64,000 nt of DNA from Georgenia faecalis (GTDB taxonomy: Bacteria > Actinomycetota > Actinomycetes > Actinomycetales > Actinomycetaceae): positions 1,116,001 through 1,180,000 of the forward strand of contig NZ_CP033325.1 of assembly GCF_003710105.1 (NCBI RefSeq), read 5' to 3'. Below the pieces are notes generated by a model. The model worked only from the letters and a program-made list of their open reading frames with translations. It was not told the origin of the DNA and ran no database searches. Numbering within the stretch: the stretch's first letter is position 1; each line of letters opens with the position of its first letter. A program made the translations under genes and the position numbers. Below, one piece after another: positions 34,720 through 44,462 of this stretch.

Positions 34720-37700
34720 TCAGCCCGCGAGGAGCCCCCGGATGTCGTCGGCGCTCAGCGGCGAGGACATGAGGGCGTCGCCGTCGTCCATGACCCGGTC
34801 GAAGAGGTCCTGCTTGCGGGCCTTGAGCTCCATGACCTTCTCCTCGATCGTGCCCGCGGCCACGAGCCGGTAGACCATGACGGTCTTGTCCTGCCCGATG
34901 CGGTGGGCCCGGTCGACGGCCTGGGTCTCCACGGCCGGGTTCCACCACGGGTCGAGGACGAAGCAGTAGTCCGCCTCGGTGAGGTTGAGGCCGAAGCCGC
35001 CGGCCTTAAGGCTGATGAGGAAGACCGGGGCGCTGCCGGTCTTGAACTCCTCGATCCGCCGGGCGCGGTGCCGGGTGGTGCCGTCGAGGTAGCAGTAGTC
35101 CACGCCCATGGCGTCGAGGCGGTCACGGACGGTCTTGAGGAACGTCGTGAACTGGCTGAACACGAGGGCGCGGTGGCCCCCGCTGATGACCTCCTCGAGG
35201 TTCTCCATGAAGGCGTCCGCCTTGCTCGAGCTCACGCCCGCGTACTTGTCGTCGATGAGGGTGGGGTCGAGGCTCAGCTGCCGCAGCAGGGTGAGCGAGC
35301 GGAAGATGGTGAACCGGTTCTTGTCCATGTCGTCGATGAGGCCGAGGATCTTGCGCCGCTCGCGCTGGAGGTGGGTCTCGTAGATCCGGCGGTGCCGGGG
35401 GTTGAGCGTCACCGTGAGCACCTGCTCCTGCTTGGGCGGCAGCTCGGTGGCGACCTGCTCCTTGGTCCGGCGCCGGATGAACGGGCCGATCCGCCGGCGC
35501 AGCGTGCGCAGCAGCTCGGCGTCGCCCCCGCGTTCGATGGGGATGCGGTAAGTCTGCGCGAAGCGGTGCGGGTCGGGGAACATCCCCGGCGCCACGATGG
35601 AGAGCAGGGACCACAGGTCCATGAGGCTGTTCTCGAGCGGGGTGCCCGTGATGGCGAGCTTGAACGGCGCGGCCAGGGTGCGGGCGCACTGGTAGGTCTT
35701 CGCCTGGTGGTTCTTGACGAACTGGGCCTCGTCGAGGACCAGGCCACTCCAGGTGAGGGCCGCGTAGGCGTCGAAGTCGATGCGGAACAGCGCGTAGGAG
35801 GTGATGACGACGTCGGCGGCGGCGACGTGCTCCGCGAGCGGGACGCCGCTCTTGCCCTGCGTCTCGGCCACCGTCGCGACGTGCAGGCCGGGCGCGAACC
35901 GGGCGGCCTCGCTCGCCCAGCCGCCGACGACGCTGGTGGGGGCGACGACGAGCACCGGCGCGTCGAGCCGGCCCGCCTCGTGGGTGCGGCAGATCGCCGC
36001 GAGGGTCTGCAGCGTCTTCCCCAGGCCCATGTCGTCGGCGAGGATCCCGCCCAGGCCGGCGTCCATGAGGTGGCTCAGCCACCGGTACCCGTCCACCTGG
36101 TAGGGGCGCAGGTCCGCGTGCAGCGTCGACGGCACGGCGACCTCCTCGGCGCCGTCCGCGCCGAGGAGCCGCTCCACCCGGTCCTGCCAGCGCCAGCTCT
36201 GCTCCTCGACGATGCCGAGCTCGCTGAACTGCTCCCACAACCCGACGTGGAAGGTACTCATCCGCAGGCCCTCGGCGTCGGCGTCGGTGAGCTCGCGGGC
36301 CTCCTCGATGAGCCGGCGCAGCTGGTCGAGCTCGGGCCGGTCGATGGTGAAGTACGTGCCCGACTGCAGCACCAGGTGGCGCTCCCCGCGGGCGAGGGCG
36401 ACGAAGAGCGCCCGGAACGGGATGCGCTCCCCGTCGAGCTCCACCTGGACCCCGAGGTCGAACCAGTCGGCGTCGTCGGTGTCGATCGCCGAGACCTTGA
36501 TGACGGGCACGGAGTCGGAGTACCGGTACTCCGGCGGGGAGCCGACGACGTCGACGACCAGGCCCGGCAGCTCGCGCAGGGCGGGGACCACCTCCTCGGT
36601 GAAGACGGCGGCGTCGAAGCCCCGCAGCTCGGTGCGGGGCTCGAGCCGGCCGACCGGTGAGCGCAGGCGGGCGTCCCACGGCGCGGGCAGGGTGAGCCCG
36701 GCGAGCAGGCGTGCCTCCGCCCGGGCGTCGCGCAGGTCCTGGGCGGTCGGCTCGGTGCCGATGCCGACGTCGCGGGCGGCGTCGTCGTCGTAGCGGAACG
36801 CCCACGCCACGGTGAGGCCGTGGTCCGCGGTGTAGGTCAGCCGGACGACCAGCCGCGGGGGCGCCACCTGCGGCAGGTCCACCGACCCGTCGGGGGAGCC
36901 GACGGCGATGACGCGGCGGAGCCGGGGGTAGTACTCGCGGACGAACCGTTCGACGTCGTCGGCGGGGATCGACAGCGGTCCGCGGCCGATGAGCCGGGCG
37001 ACGTCCTCGCCCACCCGCTCGGCGAGCGGCGCCAGCAGGAGCCCCGCCTCGCCGGCGGCGGAGAGCGGGTGGAGCCCGTCGGGCGGTTCGACGACGACGC
37101 CGTGGGCCGGCGTGCCCAGCAGGCTCACCCGCCCGGGGTGCTCGCCCAGCACGGGGGCCAGCGTCGCCGGGCCGTCGGGGTCGGTACGAGTGAGGCCGAG
37201 GCTGAGGTGGACGGGCCCGGGGGCCAGCCGGACGGGGCCGGGCAGCCCCTTGTCCGCCACGAGCGGGACACCGGCGTCGACGACGTCGTGCAGCAGCGGC
37301 CACAGCTCGGGACCGAACTCGTCGAGGAGGACGGCGTCCCCGTAGTAGTAGCCCGAGCTGCGCGCCCGGTGGGTGTGGGCCAGGGCGTTGAGGGCCGAGC
37401 GCTGCCGGTCGGGGTAGCGCCGGGCGTAGTCCGCCTCGAGCGTGCGCCAGGAGACGCCCTGCTTGACCCATCGCGCCTTCTTGCCGGGCAGGACCGGGCG
37501 GACCCGCAGCCGCAGCCCGGAGCCGCCCGTGCCCAGCGTCCCGCCGGGCACCACCTCGACGAGGAGCCCGAGGACGGCGTCCCCCTCCGCCGCCCGGTCG
37601 CGCCGGACGGCGTCGGCGAGGGCGCGCTCCCAGGCCGGCACGGGCGGGCCGGCGAAGAGGCCGGCCTCCTCGCGTGCGGCGATGAGCACAGCCGCGACGT

Positions 37701-37974
37701 GCTTGCAGTTGATCTGGACGGGGCACGTGCAGCGCCCGAACACCGACCGCCCCGCGGAGGCGCCGCCGACAAGGACGATGGCCTGGTAGGGGAGCGGGCG
37801 GCTGCCGGCGACGGTGCCGAGGATCGCGCCACGTCCGGCGTTGCCGTGGACGTTGGTCACCCGACCGGCGCGCACGTAGGCCGCACCGCGCTCGTACGTC
37901 TGGGCACCGAGCGCCGAGCGGATCTCGCCGTCGCCAGGAAGGTGTGCCCACTCGTCGGGCGGTGTCGGGTCCAC
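34720..37974 (-). CDS. SNF2-family DNA-dependent ATPase with SWIM zinc finger
   Basis: A 1084-residue protein. A SWIM finger near residue 80 (CTCPVQINCKH, CxCx5CxH) is followed by a long middle region, then the SNF2 motor: motif I DDMGLGKTLQT, motif II LDEAQ, motif III ITGTPLENSLMDLWSLL, and helicase-C motifs VFSQFTTFLKT, YLDGTT, LISLKAGGFGLNLT and DRAHRIGQDK. It acts on DNA-protein complexes, probably in repair or transcription. The GTG start has TAGCCT 7 nt upstream and no Shine-Dalgarno sequence. It converges with the WYL gene. Confidence 0.95.
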   Translation of the reverse strand: MDPTPPDEWAHLPGDGEIRSALGAQTYERGAAYVRAGRVTNVHGNAGRGAILGTVAGSRPLPYQAIVLVGGASAGRSVFGRCTCPVQINCKHVAAVLIAAREEAGLFAGPPVPAWERALADAVRRDRAAEGDAVLGLLVEVVPGGTLGTGGSGLRLRVRPVLPGKKARWVKQGVSWRTLEADYARRYPDRQRSALNALAHTHRARSSGYYYGDAVLLDEFGPELWPLLHDVVDAGVPLVADKGLPGPVRLAPGPVHLSLGLTRTDPDGPATLAPVLGEHPGRVSLLGTPAHGVVVEPPDGLHPLSAAGEAGLLLAPLAERVGEDVARLIGRGPLSIPADDVERFVREYYPRLRRVIAVGSPDGSVDLPQVAPPRLVVRLTYTADHGLTVAWAFRYDDDAARDVGIGTEPTAQDLRDARAEARLLAGLTLPAPWDARLRSPVGRLEPRTELRGFDAAVFTEEVVPALRELPGLVVDVVGSPPEYRYSDSVPVIKVSAIDTDDADWFDLGVQVELDGERIPFRALFVALARGERHLVLQSGTYFTIDRPELDQLRRLIEEARELTDADAEGLRMSTFHVGLWEQFSELGIVEEQSWRWQDRVERLLGADGAEEVAVPSTLHADLRPYQVDGYRWLSHLMDAGLGGILADDMGLGKTLQTLAAICRTHEAGRLDAPVLVVAPTSVVGGWASEAARFAPGLHVATVAETQGKSGVPLAEHVAAADVVITSYALFRIDFDAYAALTWSGLVLDEAQFVKNHQAKTYQCARTLAAPFKLAITGTPLENSLMDLWSLLSIVAPGMFPDPHRFAQTYRIPIERGGDAELLRTLRRRIGPFIRRRTKEQVATELPPKQEQVLTVTLNPRHRRIYETHLQRERRKILGLIDDMDKNRFTIFRSLTLLRQLSLDPTLIDDKYAGVSSSKADAFMENLEEVISGGHRALVFSQFTTFLKTVRDRLDAMGVDYCYLDGTTRHRARRIEEFKTGSAPVFLISLKAGGFGLNLTEADYCFVLDPWWNPAVETQAVDRAHRIGQDKTVMVYRLVAAGTIEEKVMELKARKQDLFDRVMDDGDALMSSPLSADDIRGLLAG

Positions 37975-37981
37975 GGTGCCC

Positions 37982-37987
37982 AGGCTA
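37982..37987 (-). promoter_or_regulatory. -10 element for the leaderless SNF2 gene
   Basis: TAGCCT on the minus strand, 7 nt before the GTG start at 37974; no ribosome-binding site. Confidence 0.5.
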
Positions 37988-38064
37988 GGCGCGGGGGCTG
38001 ACAGCGCGTGCCCACGCCCGGGCGCACCGTAGGGAAAGCGTCAGGATCGAATGCCGGGATGGTC

Positions 38065-38070
38065 TACCTT
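38065..38070 (+). promoter_or_regulatory. -10 element deciding the trkH start
   Basis: TACCTT lies 6 nt before the GTG at 38077. The alternative ATG at 38059 has neither a Shine-Dalgarno sequence nor a -10 at the right distance. Confidence 0.45.
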
Positions 38071-38076
38071 TCAGCG

Positions 38077-39489
38077 GTGCCCTCGATCGGTCCCCTGCTG
38101 TCGGGGCGCCCCCACCGCCTGCGGTCCCCGGTGACGCGCCCGGGGCAGGTGATCGTCCTCGCCTTCGCCGTGGCGCTGGCCGTCGGCACGGCGCTGCTCA
38201 TGCTCCCCGTCTCCGTGACGGACCACCCGCCGGCCGACGTGCTGCCCGCGGCCACCAACGCGGCCGGCGGGGCGACGGCCCTCGACGCCCTGTTCACCGC
38301 CGCGTCGGCGGTCTTCGTCACCGGGCTCGTCGTCGTCGACACCGCGACCTACTGGAGCGGCTTCGGGCAGGTGGTCATCCTCGCGCTCATCCAGGTCGGC
38401 GGGCTCGGCATCATGACCTCCGCGTCGCTGCTCGTGGTGCTCCTCGCCCGCCGGCTGGGCCTGCGCTCCCGCATGGTGACCAGTGCCTCGCTCGGCGCCC
38501 TGAGCATGGCCGACCTGCGCCGGGTGCTCCTCGGGGTGGCGCGGATCGCGGTCGGCGTCGAGGCGGTGATCGCCGTCGTCCTCGTGCTGCGCTTCGTCCT
38601 CGGGTACGACTACCCCCTGGGTCGCGCGCTGTGGCACGGGGTGTTCCACGCGATCTCCGCGTTCAACAACGCGGGGTTCGCCCTGTACTCGGACAACCTC
38701 ATGGGATTCGTCCTCGACCCGTGGGTGTGCCTGCCGCTCGCCGCGGCGTGCATCCTCGGCGGGCTCGGCTTCCCCGTCTTCCTCGAGCTCCGCCGGCACC
38801 TGCGGACGCCCCGGCGCTGGAGCATGAACACCAAGGTGGTCATCGCCGGCACGGTGACGCTCCTCGTCGTCAGCGTCGTGACGATCACGGCGCTGGAGTG
38901 GAACAACCCGGACACCCTCGGTCCGCTGCCCTGGACGGGCAAGCTCCTCGCCGGGTTCTTCGCGGCCGTCGTCACCCGCACGGCGGGCTTCAACTCCCTC
39001 GACGTCGCGGCGATGAACACCCAGACGTGGTTCGCCCAGGACGTCTTCATGTTCATCGGCGCGGGACCCGCCAGCACCGGCGGCGGCATCAAGATCACGA
39101 CGTTCGCCGTGCTCCTCGCGATCATCGTCACCGAGGTCCGCGGCGGGACGGCGGTCAACATCTTCGACAAGCGGCTCGCGCGCTCCGTGCACCGCGAGGC
39201 GATCACGGTCGCGCTCCTCGCCGTCGCGCTCGTCATGGCGGGGACGTGGACGCTCCTCATCATGACCGAGTTCACCCTCGACCAGCTGCTCTTCGAGGTG
39301 ATCTCCGCCTTCGCCACGGTCGGTCTGTCCACGGGCATCACCCACCAGCTGCCCGACGCCGGTCAGCTGCTCCTCGTCGTGATGATGTTCGCCGGCCGGG
39401 TCGGGCCCGTGACCCTGGCCTCGGCGCTGGCCCTGCGCTCGCGCCGGCTCATGTACGAACTACCCAAGGAGAGACCCGTCATTGGCTAA
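38077..39489 (+). CDS. trkH: Trk-type potassium uptake membrane subunit
   Basis: A 470-residue TrkH/KtrB-family K+ translocator if it begins at GTG 38077; in-frame starts at 38059 and 38008 would add 6 or 23 residues. Four pore-loop filters can be seen: AVFVTGLVV, FNNAGFALY, RTAGFNSLD and ATVGLSTGIT, each followed by a membrane segment. The RTAGF and GAGPASTGGGIK segments are strongly conserved in KtrB. Its stop overlaps the start of the RCK-domain partner, which gates it. Confidence 0.94.
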   Translation: MPSIGPLLSGRPHRLRSPVTRPGQVIVLAFAVALAVGTALLMLPVSVTDHPPADVLPAATNAAGGATALDALFTAASAVFVTGLVVVDTATYWSGFGQVVILALIQVGGLGIMTSASLLVVLLARRLGLRSRMVTSASLGALSMADLRRVLLGVARIAVGVEAVIAVVLVLRFVLGYDYPLGRALWHGVFHAISAFNNAGFALYSDNLMGFVLDPWVCLPLAAACILGGLGFPVFLELRRHLRTPRRWSMNTKVVIAGTVTLLVVSVVTITALEWNNPDTLGPLPWTGKLLAGFFAAVVTRTAGFNSLDVAAMNTQTWFAQDVFMFIGAGPASTGGGIKITTFAVLLAIIVTEVRGGTAVNIFDKRLARSVHREAITVALLAVALVMAGTWTLLIMTEFTLDQLLFEVISAFATVGLSTGITHQLPDAGQLLLVVMMFAGRVGPVTLASALALRSRRLMYELPKERPVIG

Positions 39490-40174
39490 CCACATGCCCC
39501 GCGGACGCGTCACGACGCTGCGGCCCAACGACTCGGTGGTCGTCGTCGGCCTGGGCCGGTTCGGCCAGTCGCTGGCCCTCGAGCTGGCGCGCGACGGCGT
39601 CGAGGTCCTCGGGATCGACTCCGACGAGGACATCGTCCAGGACCTCAACGGGCGCCTCACCCGGGTGGTCCGGGCCGACGCCACGCGCGAGGAGGTCCTC
39701 CACCAGCTCGGCGTGCGGGACTTCACCCACGCCGTCGTCGCCATCGGCTCCAGCGTCGAGGCCTCGATCCTCACGAGCTCGTGGCTGCTCCGCTTCGAGG
39801 TGCCGCACGTGTGGGCGAAGGCGATCACCGCGCCGCACGGGCAGATCCTCGCCCAGCTCGGTGTGCATCACGTGGTCTACCCGGAGGCGGACATGGGGCG
39901 GCGGGTGGCGCACCTGCTGCGCGGGTCCCTCGCCGACTACCAGGACGTCGGCGGCGGCTTCGCGATGGTGACCGCCACCGCGCCCGCGTCGATGGTGGGC
40001 AAGCCGCTCGACCAGGTGGGCTTCCGCAAGAAGCACAACCTCAACGTCGTCGCGGTCCGCCAGCCCGACGGCAGCTGGGGCCACGCGACCGGGGAGACCG
40101 TCCTCCGCGCCGACGACACCGTCATCGTCATGGGCCCGGCCCCGGTGGCGGAGCGCTTCATCGACATGCGGTAG
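39482..40174 (+). CDS. trkA: TrkA/KtrA-type potassium regulatory subunit (RCK)
   Basis: A 230-residue single RCK protein. RCK_N begins VVVVGLGRFGQSLALELARDGVEVLGID (GxGxxG Rossmann motif with terminal acidic residue); RCK_C covers the last ~80 residues (ASMVGKPLDQVGFRKKHNLNVVAVRQ...ADDTVIVMG). It binds nucleotides on the cytoplasmic side and gates the TrkH pore. A TTG start at 39482 is supported by AAGGAG about 10 nt upstream and overlaps the trkH stop by 8 nt; the ATG at 39494 is the alternative. Confidence 0.94.
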   Translation: MANHMPRGRVTTLRPNDSVVVVGLGRFGQSLALELARDGVEVLGIDSDEDIVQDLNGRLTRVVRADATREEVLHQLGVRDFTHAVVAIGSSVEASILTSSWLLRFEVPHVWAKAITAPHGQILAQLGVHHVVYPEADMGRRVAHLLRGSLADYQDVGGGFAMVTATAPASMVGKPLDQVGFRKKHNLNVVAVRQPDGSWGHATGETVLRADDTVIVMGPAPVAERFIDMR

Positions 40175-40214
40175 CGGGCGGCTTCGGCGATCAGCCGCTC
40201 CCGCGGTTCGGCGG

Positions 40215-40487
40215 TCAGCCGCTCGCGGGGGCAGGGCCGGCGGGTGAGCCGTCCGGGGCCGGTAGAGCGTCGTTGCCGGCCGGTGCAGCGCCGCCCGCGG
40301 CCGGCACCGCACCGTCGTGCCCGCAGGGCTGGCGGCCGATCCAGGCGCGCAGGCACTCCTCACGGATCGACCACTCGTGCTCGGTGAGCCGCTCCCCGTG
40401 CAGCCGGCCGGTGCGCAGCGCGCGGTAGACGACCAGCAGATGGGTCCGCGCCAACCGCGCGGCCGTCCGCATCGTCAGCTCGCCCAT
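40215..40487 (-). CDS. Small excisionase-like HTH protein
   Basis: A 90-residue protein. Residues ~5-52 (TMRTAARLARTHLLVVYRALRTGRL...WSIREECLRAWI) fit the HTH_17/excisionase-type MerR-like fold: T/V-x-x-AA-x-x-A, VYRALRTGRL, then the strand and final helix. The last ~38 residues are Ala/Pro/Gly-rich. The ATG at 40487 has no Shine-Dalgarno sequence but a TACCCT hexamer 7 nt upstream. No integrase or phage gene is nearby, so a chromosomal DNA-binding role is likelier than excision. Convergent with trkA. Confidence 0.68.
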   Translation of the reverse strand: MGELTMRTAARLARTHLLVVYRALRTGRLHGERLTEHEWSIREECLRAWIGRQPCGHDGAVPAAGGAAPAGNDALPAPDGSPAGPAPASG

Positions 40488-40494
40488 GGGCGGG

Positions 40495-40500
40495 AGGGTA
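40495..40500 (-). promoter_or_regulatory. -10 element for the leaderless small HTH gene
   Basis: TACCCT on the minus strand, 7 nt before the ATG at 40487; it supports both the gene and this start. Confidence 0.45.
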
Positions 40501-40742
40501 GCGCCGTTCGGCTACAGGCGTCCCATTTCTACCGCCGAATCTTACGGGGCAGAAAAAGGGATGACGGCGGCCGTGCGCGGCTGCCAGGGTGTCGTCCATG
40601 GCCTTCACCGACGTGCGCTGACCGCGACATCCCGCGTGCCGCGTCGGCACACCTCTCACCTCGCCGGGAGCATCACCCGGCGTGCTGCGCCATGCCCTCA
40701 TGCCGGCGGATCCGCCGTCGGCGACGACGAAAGGAGAAGACC

Positions 40743-40898
40743 ATGAACCCCATCATGCTGGGCGACTTCTCCGCCCGAAGCAGGGGAATGTCGGTGGCGG
40801 ACTTCCTCTACCTCCAGCACCGGCCGACCGACCGGCTCCGCCGCGCGCGCCGCAGCACCCGCGTCCGGCGCCGGGCGCAGCGGCGGACCGGCCGCTGA
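40743..40898 (+). CDS. 51-residue basic protein, unknown
   Basis: A short frame with a very good translation start: AAGGAGAAGACC directly before the ATG. The product begins MNPIMLGDFSARSRGMSVAD and its second half is strongly arginine-rich (RLRRARRSTRVRRRAQRR), 15 Arg in the last ~24 residues. No family recognised; a nucleic-acid-binding or ribosome-associated role is conceivable. The 255-bp gap upstream contains a less GC-rich patch (40515-40565) that may hold its promoter. Confidence 0.6.
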   Translation: MNPIMLGDFSARSRGMSVADFLYLQHRPTDRLRRARRSTRVRRRAQRRTGR

Positions 40899-41001
40899 CC
40901 GGCTCACCGCCGGGACACGGCGGCGGGCCGGCTGCGCGGCGGCGACCAGGGCAGCCGCGGCGCGAGCAGCCCAGCGGCCCGCCGCGCAGCGCGGCCTGCG
41001 C

Positions 41002-41031
41002 GGGCCCGGCGCCGCACGGCCCGGCGCCGCA
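41002..41031. repeat. 15-bp tandem duplication
   Basis: GGCCCGGCGCCGCAC occurs twice in tandem within the 165-bp gap between the small basic-protein gene and the 3' end of the gamma-glutamyltransferase gene. The gap is almost entirely G/C with overlapping short palindromes and may serve as terminator for both. Confidence 0.6.
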
Positions 41032-41063
41032 CGGCCTGGCGCGCGGCGGCACGGCTCTGCCGG

Positions 41064-42863
41064 CTACCGCCCCGCGGCGTACCCCTGCATGCCGCGCGGG
41101 TTCGCTGCCGCGCTGAGCACGCCGGTCGCCGGGTCGACGCCCACGCAGGACAGCCGCCCGAGCGTCCAGTCCCCGGACCGGGTGACGCGGTGCCCGCGCC
41201 GCTCGAGATCGGCGATGACGTCCTCGCCCAGTCGGTTCTCGACGACGGCGCCCGCCGGCTCCCAGGTGCGCGGCCAGAACGACCCGGGCACCGACGTCGT
41301 GTGGAGCATCGGGGCGTCGATCGCCGCCTGCGGTGAGTAGCCGCCGACGAGGGTGCGCAGGAGGTACAGCAGCTGCCACTGGTCCTGCTGGTCCCCGCCC
41401 GGCGAGCCCAGCGCAAGGGTCGGGCGTCCCCCGGTGAGCACCAGGGTCGGGGTGAGCGTCGTGCGCGGCCGGAGGCCCGGCCGCAGCGTGGTCGGCGCGC
41501 CCTCCTCCAGCCAGCACATCTGCAGGCGCGTGCCGAGGCAGAAGCCGAGGGTGGGGATCGTGGGCGAGGACTGCAGCCACCCGCCCGACGGGGTCGCCGA
41601 GATGATGTTGCCCCACCGGTCGACGACGTCGATGTGGCAGGTGTCGCCGCGGGTCTCGCCCGTCGGGGCGACGGTGGGCTCGCCGAGGCCGGCGAGGCTC
41701 GACCCGCCTCCCGCCGGCGGGGTGTAGGAGGTGCGCAGCGGGGGCACGAACGGCTCCCGGCCGGCGACCCGGCCCGGGCGCAGCTCGGCCGAGGCGCGGT
41801 CGGTGATGAGCGTCCGGCGCTGGGCGGCGTAGTCGGGGGAGAGCAGGGCGTCGAGGGGCACGTCGTCGTCGCCGTAGTAGGCCTCGCGGTCCGCCAGGGC
41901 GAGCTTGAGCGCCTCGAGGACCGTGTGCGCGCCGAGCGCGGTGGACGGGTCGAGGCGGTCGTCGTCGAACCCGTCGAGGATCGCCAGGGTCTGCAGCAGC
42001 GCCGGTCCCTGCCCCCACGCGCCGGTCTTGGCGATGGTGTGCCCCCGGAACTCCAGCGTCGTCGCCGGCTCGTAGCCCGCCGAGAAGGCGGCGAAGTCGG
42101 CGACGTCGATGACCCCGGCGTGGTCGGTGCCGGCGGAGTGGCGGTGCGGGACCCGCGCGAACTCCACGGCCTCGCGGGCGATCGGCCCGCGCCACTCGGC
42201 GCGCGCGGCCTCGATGCGCCCCGCACGGTCCCCGGCCGCCGACCCCGCCTCGACGAGGCGCTCGAGGGTGCGCGCGTAGGCCTCGTTGGTCACCATCTCG
42301 CCGCCGCGCGGCGGGCGTCCGTGGGGCATCCACCGCTCGGCCGAGGACGGCCAGTGCTCGCGGAAGAGGGGCGCCACCGCGGCGATGGTCGCCCCGACGC
42401 GCTCGAGGAGCGGGTGACCGTCGCGGGCGTAGGCGATGGCGTAGCCGAGGACGTCGGCCAGCTCCCAGGTGCCGTGGTCTCGCAGGAGGACGAGCCAGGC
42501 GTCGACGGCGCCCGGGACGGCCGCCGCCAGGGCCCCCGACCCCGGGACAAGCTCGAGGCCCTCGGCGAGGAAGTGCTCCCGGGTGGCCCCGGCCGGCGCC
42601 GGTCCCTGGCCCATGAGCACGGTCGGCGTCCGGTCCTGCGCCGTGGCGAAGATCGCCGTCAGGTCGCCGCCGGGGCCGTTGAGGTGCGGCTCGACGACGT
42701 GGAGGACGAACGCGGCGGCGGCCGCGGCGTCGAAGGCGTTGCCCCCGCGCTCGAGGACGGACTGCGCGCACCCGGTGGCCAGCCAGTGGGTCGTCGCGCT
42801 CATCCCGAACGTGCCCTGGAGGGTCGGCCGCGTGGTGAACGCCGGCGGGGCGGTGTACGTCAT
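41064..42863 (-). CDS. Gamma-glutamyltransferase family protein (Ntn hydrolase)
   Basis: A 599-residue GGT-family protein without a signal peptide. The large-subunit part contains [26 protein letters not shown]; the autocleavage and nucleophile site is [14 protein letters not shown], where the usual TTH reads TCH, followed by [22 protein letters not shown] and [16 protein letters not shown] (the GSPGG substrate loop). Family enzymes cleave or transfer gamma-glutamyl groups; lack of a signal peptide and an altered lid make the substrate uncertain. Its ATG overlaps the stop of the GH1 gene, so it is translated after it. Confidence 0.9.
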   Translation of the reverse strand: MTYTAPPAFTTRPTLQGTFGMSATTHWLATGCAQSVLERGGNAFDAAAAAAFVLHVVEPHLNGPGGDLTAIFATAQDRTPTVLMGQGPAPAGATREHFLAEGLELVPGSGALAAAVPGAVDAWLVLLRDHGTWELADVLGYAIAYARDGHPLLERVGATIAAVAPLFREHWPSSAERWMPHGRPPRGGEMVTNEAYARTLERLVEAGSAAGDRAGRIEAARAEWRGPIAREAVEFARVPHRHSAGTDHAGVIDVADFAAFSAGYEPATTLEFRGHTIAKTGAWGQGPALLQTLAILDGFDDDRLDPSTALGAHTVLEALKLALADREAYYGDDDVPLDALLSPDYAAQRRTLITDRASAELRPGRVAGREPFVPPLRTSYTPPAGGGSSLAGLGEPTVAPTGETRGDTCHIDVVDRWGNIISATPSGGWLQSSPTIPTLGFCLGTRLQMCWLEEGAPTTLRPGLRPRTTLTPTLVLTGGRPTLALGSPGGDQQDQWQLLYLLRTLVGGYSPQAAIDAPMLHTTSVPGSFWPRTWEPAGAVVENRLGEDVIADLERRGHRVTRSGDWTLGRLSCVGVDPATGVLSAAANPRGMQGYAAGR

Positions 42864-44296
42864 GAGGCGGCGTGGGTGCGGACGGTGGCGGCGTACCAGC
42901 GGGCGCTGGCCTTGGGGGTGCGCTGCTGCGTGGCGTAGTCGACGTGGACGATGCCGAACCGCTTGGAGTACCCGTAGCCCCACTCGAAGTTGTCGAGCAG
43001 GGACCAGACGAAGTACCCGCGCACGGGCGCACCGGCGGCGATGGCGTCGCCGACGGCCGCGATGTGGTCGCGCAGGTAGGCGATCCGGTCGTCGTCGGCG
43101 ACCTGGCCGTCGGGGCCGACGGCGTCGGGGAAGGCGGCCCCGTTCTCCGTCACCATGAGGTCCAGGCCGGGGTGCTCGCGGTGCATCCGCAGCAGCAGCT
43201 CGGTGAGACCCCGGGGGTCGATTGACCAGCCCATGTCCGTGTACGGGCCGGGCTGGGCGGGGAACTCGATGTCCTCGCACGCCGGCCAGGGGCTGGCGGC
43301 GCTGTCCCCGTGCCCGTCCGCCTCCTCGCGCTCGCCGACGCCGTCGTACGCGCGCACGAGGGTGGGGCTGTAGTAGTTGATCCCCAGGACGTCGAGCGGG
43401 GCGTGGATGAGGGCGAGGTCGCCGTCGCGGACGAACGACCAGTCGGTGACGGACGCGGTCGCCTCGAGGACGTCGTCGGGGTAGCTGCCGGTGAGCACCG
43501 GGTCGAGGAACACCCGGTTCTGCAGGCCGTCGATGCGCTGTGCGGCCGCGGCGTCGGCGGCGGAGTCGCTGGCGGGCCGGACCCAGGCGAGGTTGAGGGT
43601 GAGCCCGATGGCGGCGTCGGGCCGTACCGCCCGGATCGCGCTCGCGGCCAGGCCGTGCGCGAGGTTGAGGTGGTGGACGGCGGCGAGCGTGGCGGCCGGG
43701 TCCGTCCGCCCGGGGGCGTGCACCCCGCTGCCGTACCCGAGGTAGGCCGAGCACCACGGCTCGTTGAGCGTGATGAACGTGGTGATCCGGTCACCCAGGC
43801 GCTCGGCGACGACGGCGGCGTACTCGGCGAACCGTTCGGCCGTGCTGCGCGCCGTCCAGCCGCCGGCGTCCTCCAGGGCCTGCGGCAGGTCCCAGTGGTA
43901 GAGCGTGACGGCCGGCGTGATGCCCGCGGCGAGGAGCTCGTCGACGAGCCGGGAGTAGAAGTCCACGCCGGCCTCGTTCACCGGTCCCAGGGCGTCGGCC
44001 GTGACGTCCGGCGTGATGCGCGGCCAGGCGATCGAGAAGCGGTAGGTCTGGAGCGCGAGCTCCTTCATGAGCGCGACGTCCTCGGCGTACCGGTGGTAGT
44101 GGTCGTCCGCGACGTCCCCCGTGTCCCCGGCGAGGACCTTGCCCGGGGTGTGGCTGAAGGTGTCCCAGATCGACGGCGTCCGGCCGTCCTCGGCGACGGC
44201 GCCCTCGATCTGGTACGCCGCGGTCGCGGCGCCCCAGAGGAAGTCCGCGGGGAAGGGCGAGGAGGGCGCGTCGGGGGCAGTCGGCTGCGGTGTCAT
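42860..44296 (-). CDS. GH1 beta-glucosidase
   Basis: A 478-residue GH1 enzyme without a signal peptide: [19 protein letters not shown] at the N-terminus, acid/base Glu179 in FITLNEPW, nucleophile Glu384 in VTENGAAF, and the aglycone/substrate loop [19 protein letters not shown]. It hydrolyses beta-glucosides (or beta-galactosides) in the cytosol. The ATG at 44296 was chosen over the GTG at 44305 because TAGCGT sits 7 nt upstream, matching the leaderless pattern. Coupled by ATGA to a GGT-family gene, an unusual pairing. Confidence 0.94.
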   Translation of the reverse strand: MTPQPTAPDAPSSPFPADFLWGAATAAYQIEGAVAEDGRTPSIWDTFSHTPGKVLAGDTGDVADDHYHRYAEDVALMKELALQTYRFSIAWPRITPDVTADALGPVNEAGVDFYSRLVDELLAAGITPAVTLYHWDLPQALEDAGGWTARSTAERFAEYAAVVAERLGDRITTFITLNEPWCSAYLGYGSGVHAPGRTDPAATLAAVHHLNLAHGLAASAIRAVRPDAAIGLTLNLAWVRPASDSAADAAAAQRIDGLQNRVFLDPVLTGSYPDDVLEATASVTDWSFVRDGDLALIHAPLDVLGINYYSPTLVRAYDGVGEREEADGHGDSAASPWPACEDIEFPAQPGPYTDMGWSIDPRGLTELLLRMHREHPGLDLMVTENGAAFPDAVGPDGQVADDDRIAYLRDHIAAVGDAIAAGAPVRGYFVWSLLDNFEWGYGYSKRFGIVHVDYATQQRTPKASARWYAATVRTHAAS

Positions 44297-44303
44297 GAGG
44301 ATC

Positions 44304-44309
44304 ACGCTA
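44304..44309 (-). promoter_or_regulatory. -10 element for the leaderless GH1 gene
   Basis: TAGCGT on the minus strand, 7 nt before the ATG at 44296; it overlaps the alternative GTG codon at 44305. Confidence 0.5.
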
Positions 44310-44462
44310 GCGCCGCGCCCGGGCCTGCGGCGGCCCGACGTCCCAGGGCCGAGCCCGGCGGCCGACGTCCCAGGAACCTCCCAGCCACGTCCCAGCCTTG
44401 CCGAAGGGGAGCGTGGCTCACTGGTACCAGCACTCGTCCAGACCCGTCACCGGAGCGTTACC

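Noticed and set aside
38008-38076. Longer N-terminus for trkH
   Set aside because: The extra residues are polar and the upstream starts lack both a ribosome-binding site and a -10; GTG 38077 has a TANNNT at the leaderless distance.
40215-40487. Phage or integrative-element excisionase marking a mobile element
   Set aside because: No integrase, attachment-site repeat, tRNA gene or change in base composition is seen around it.
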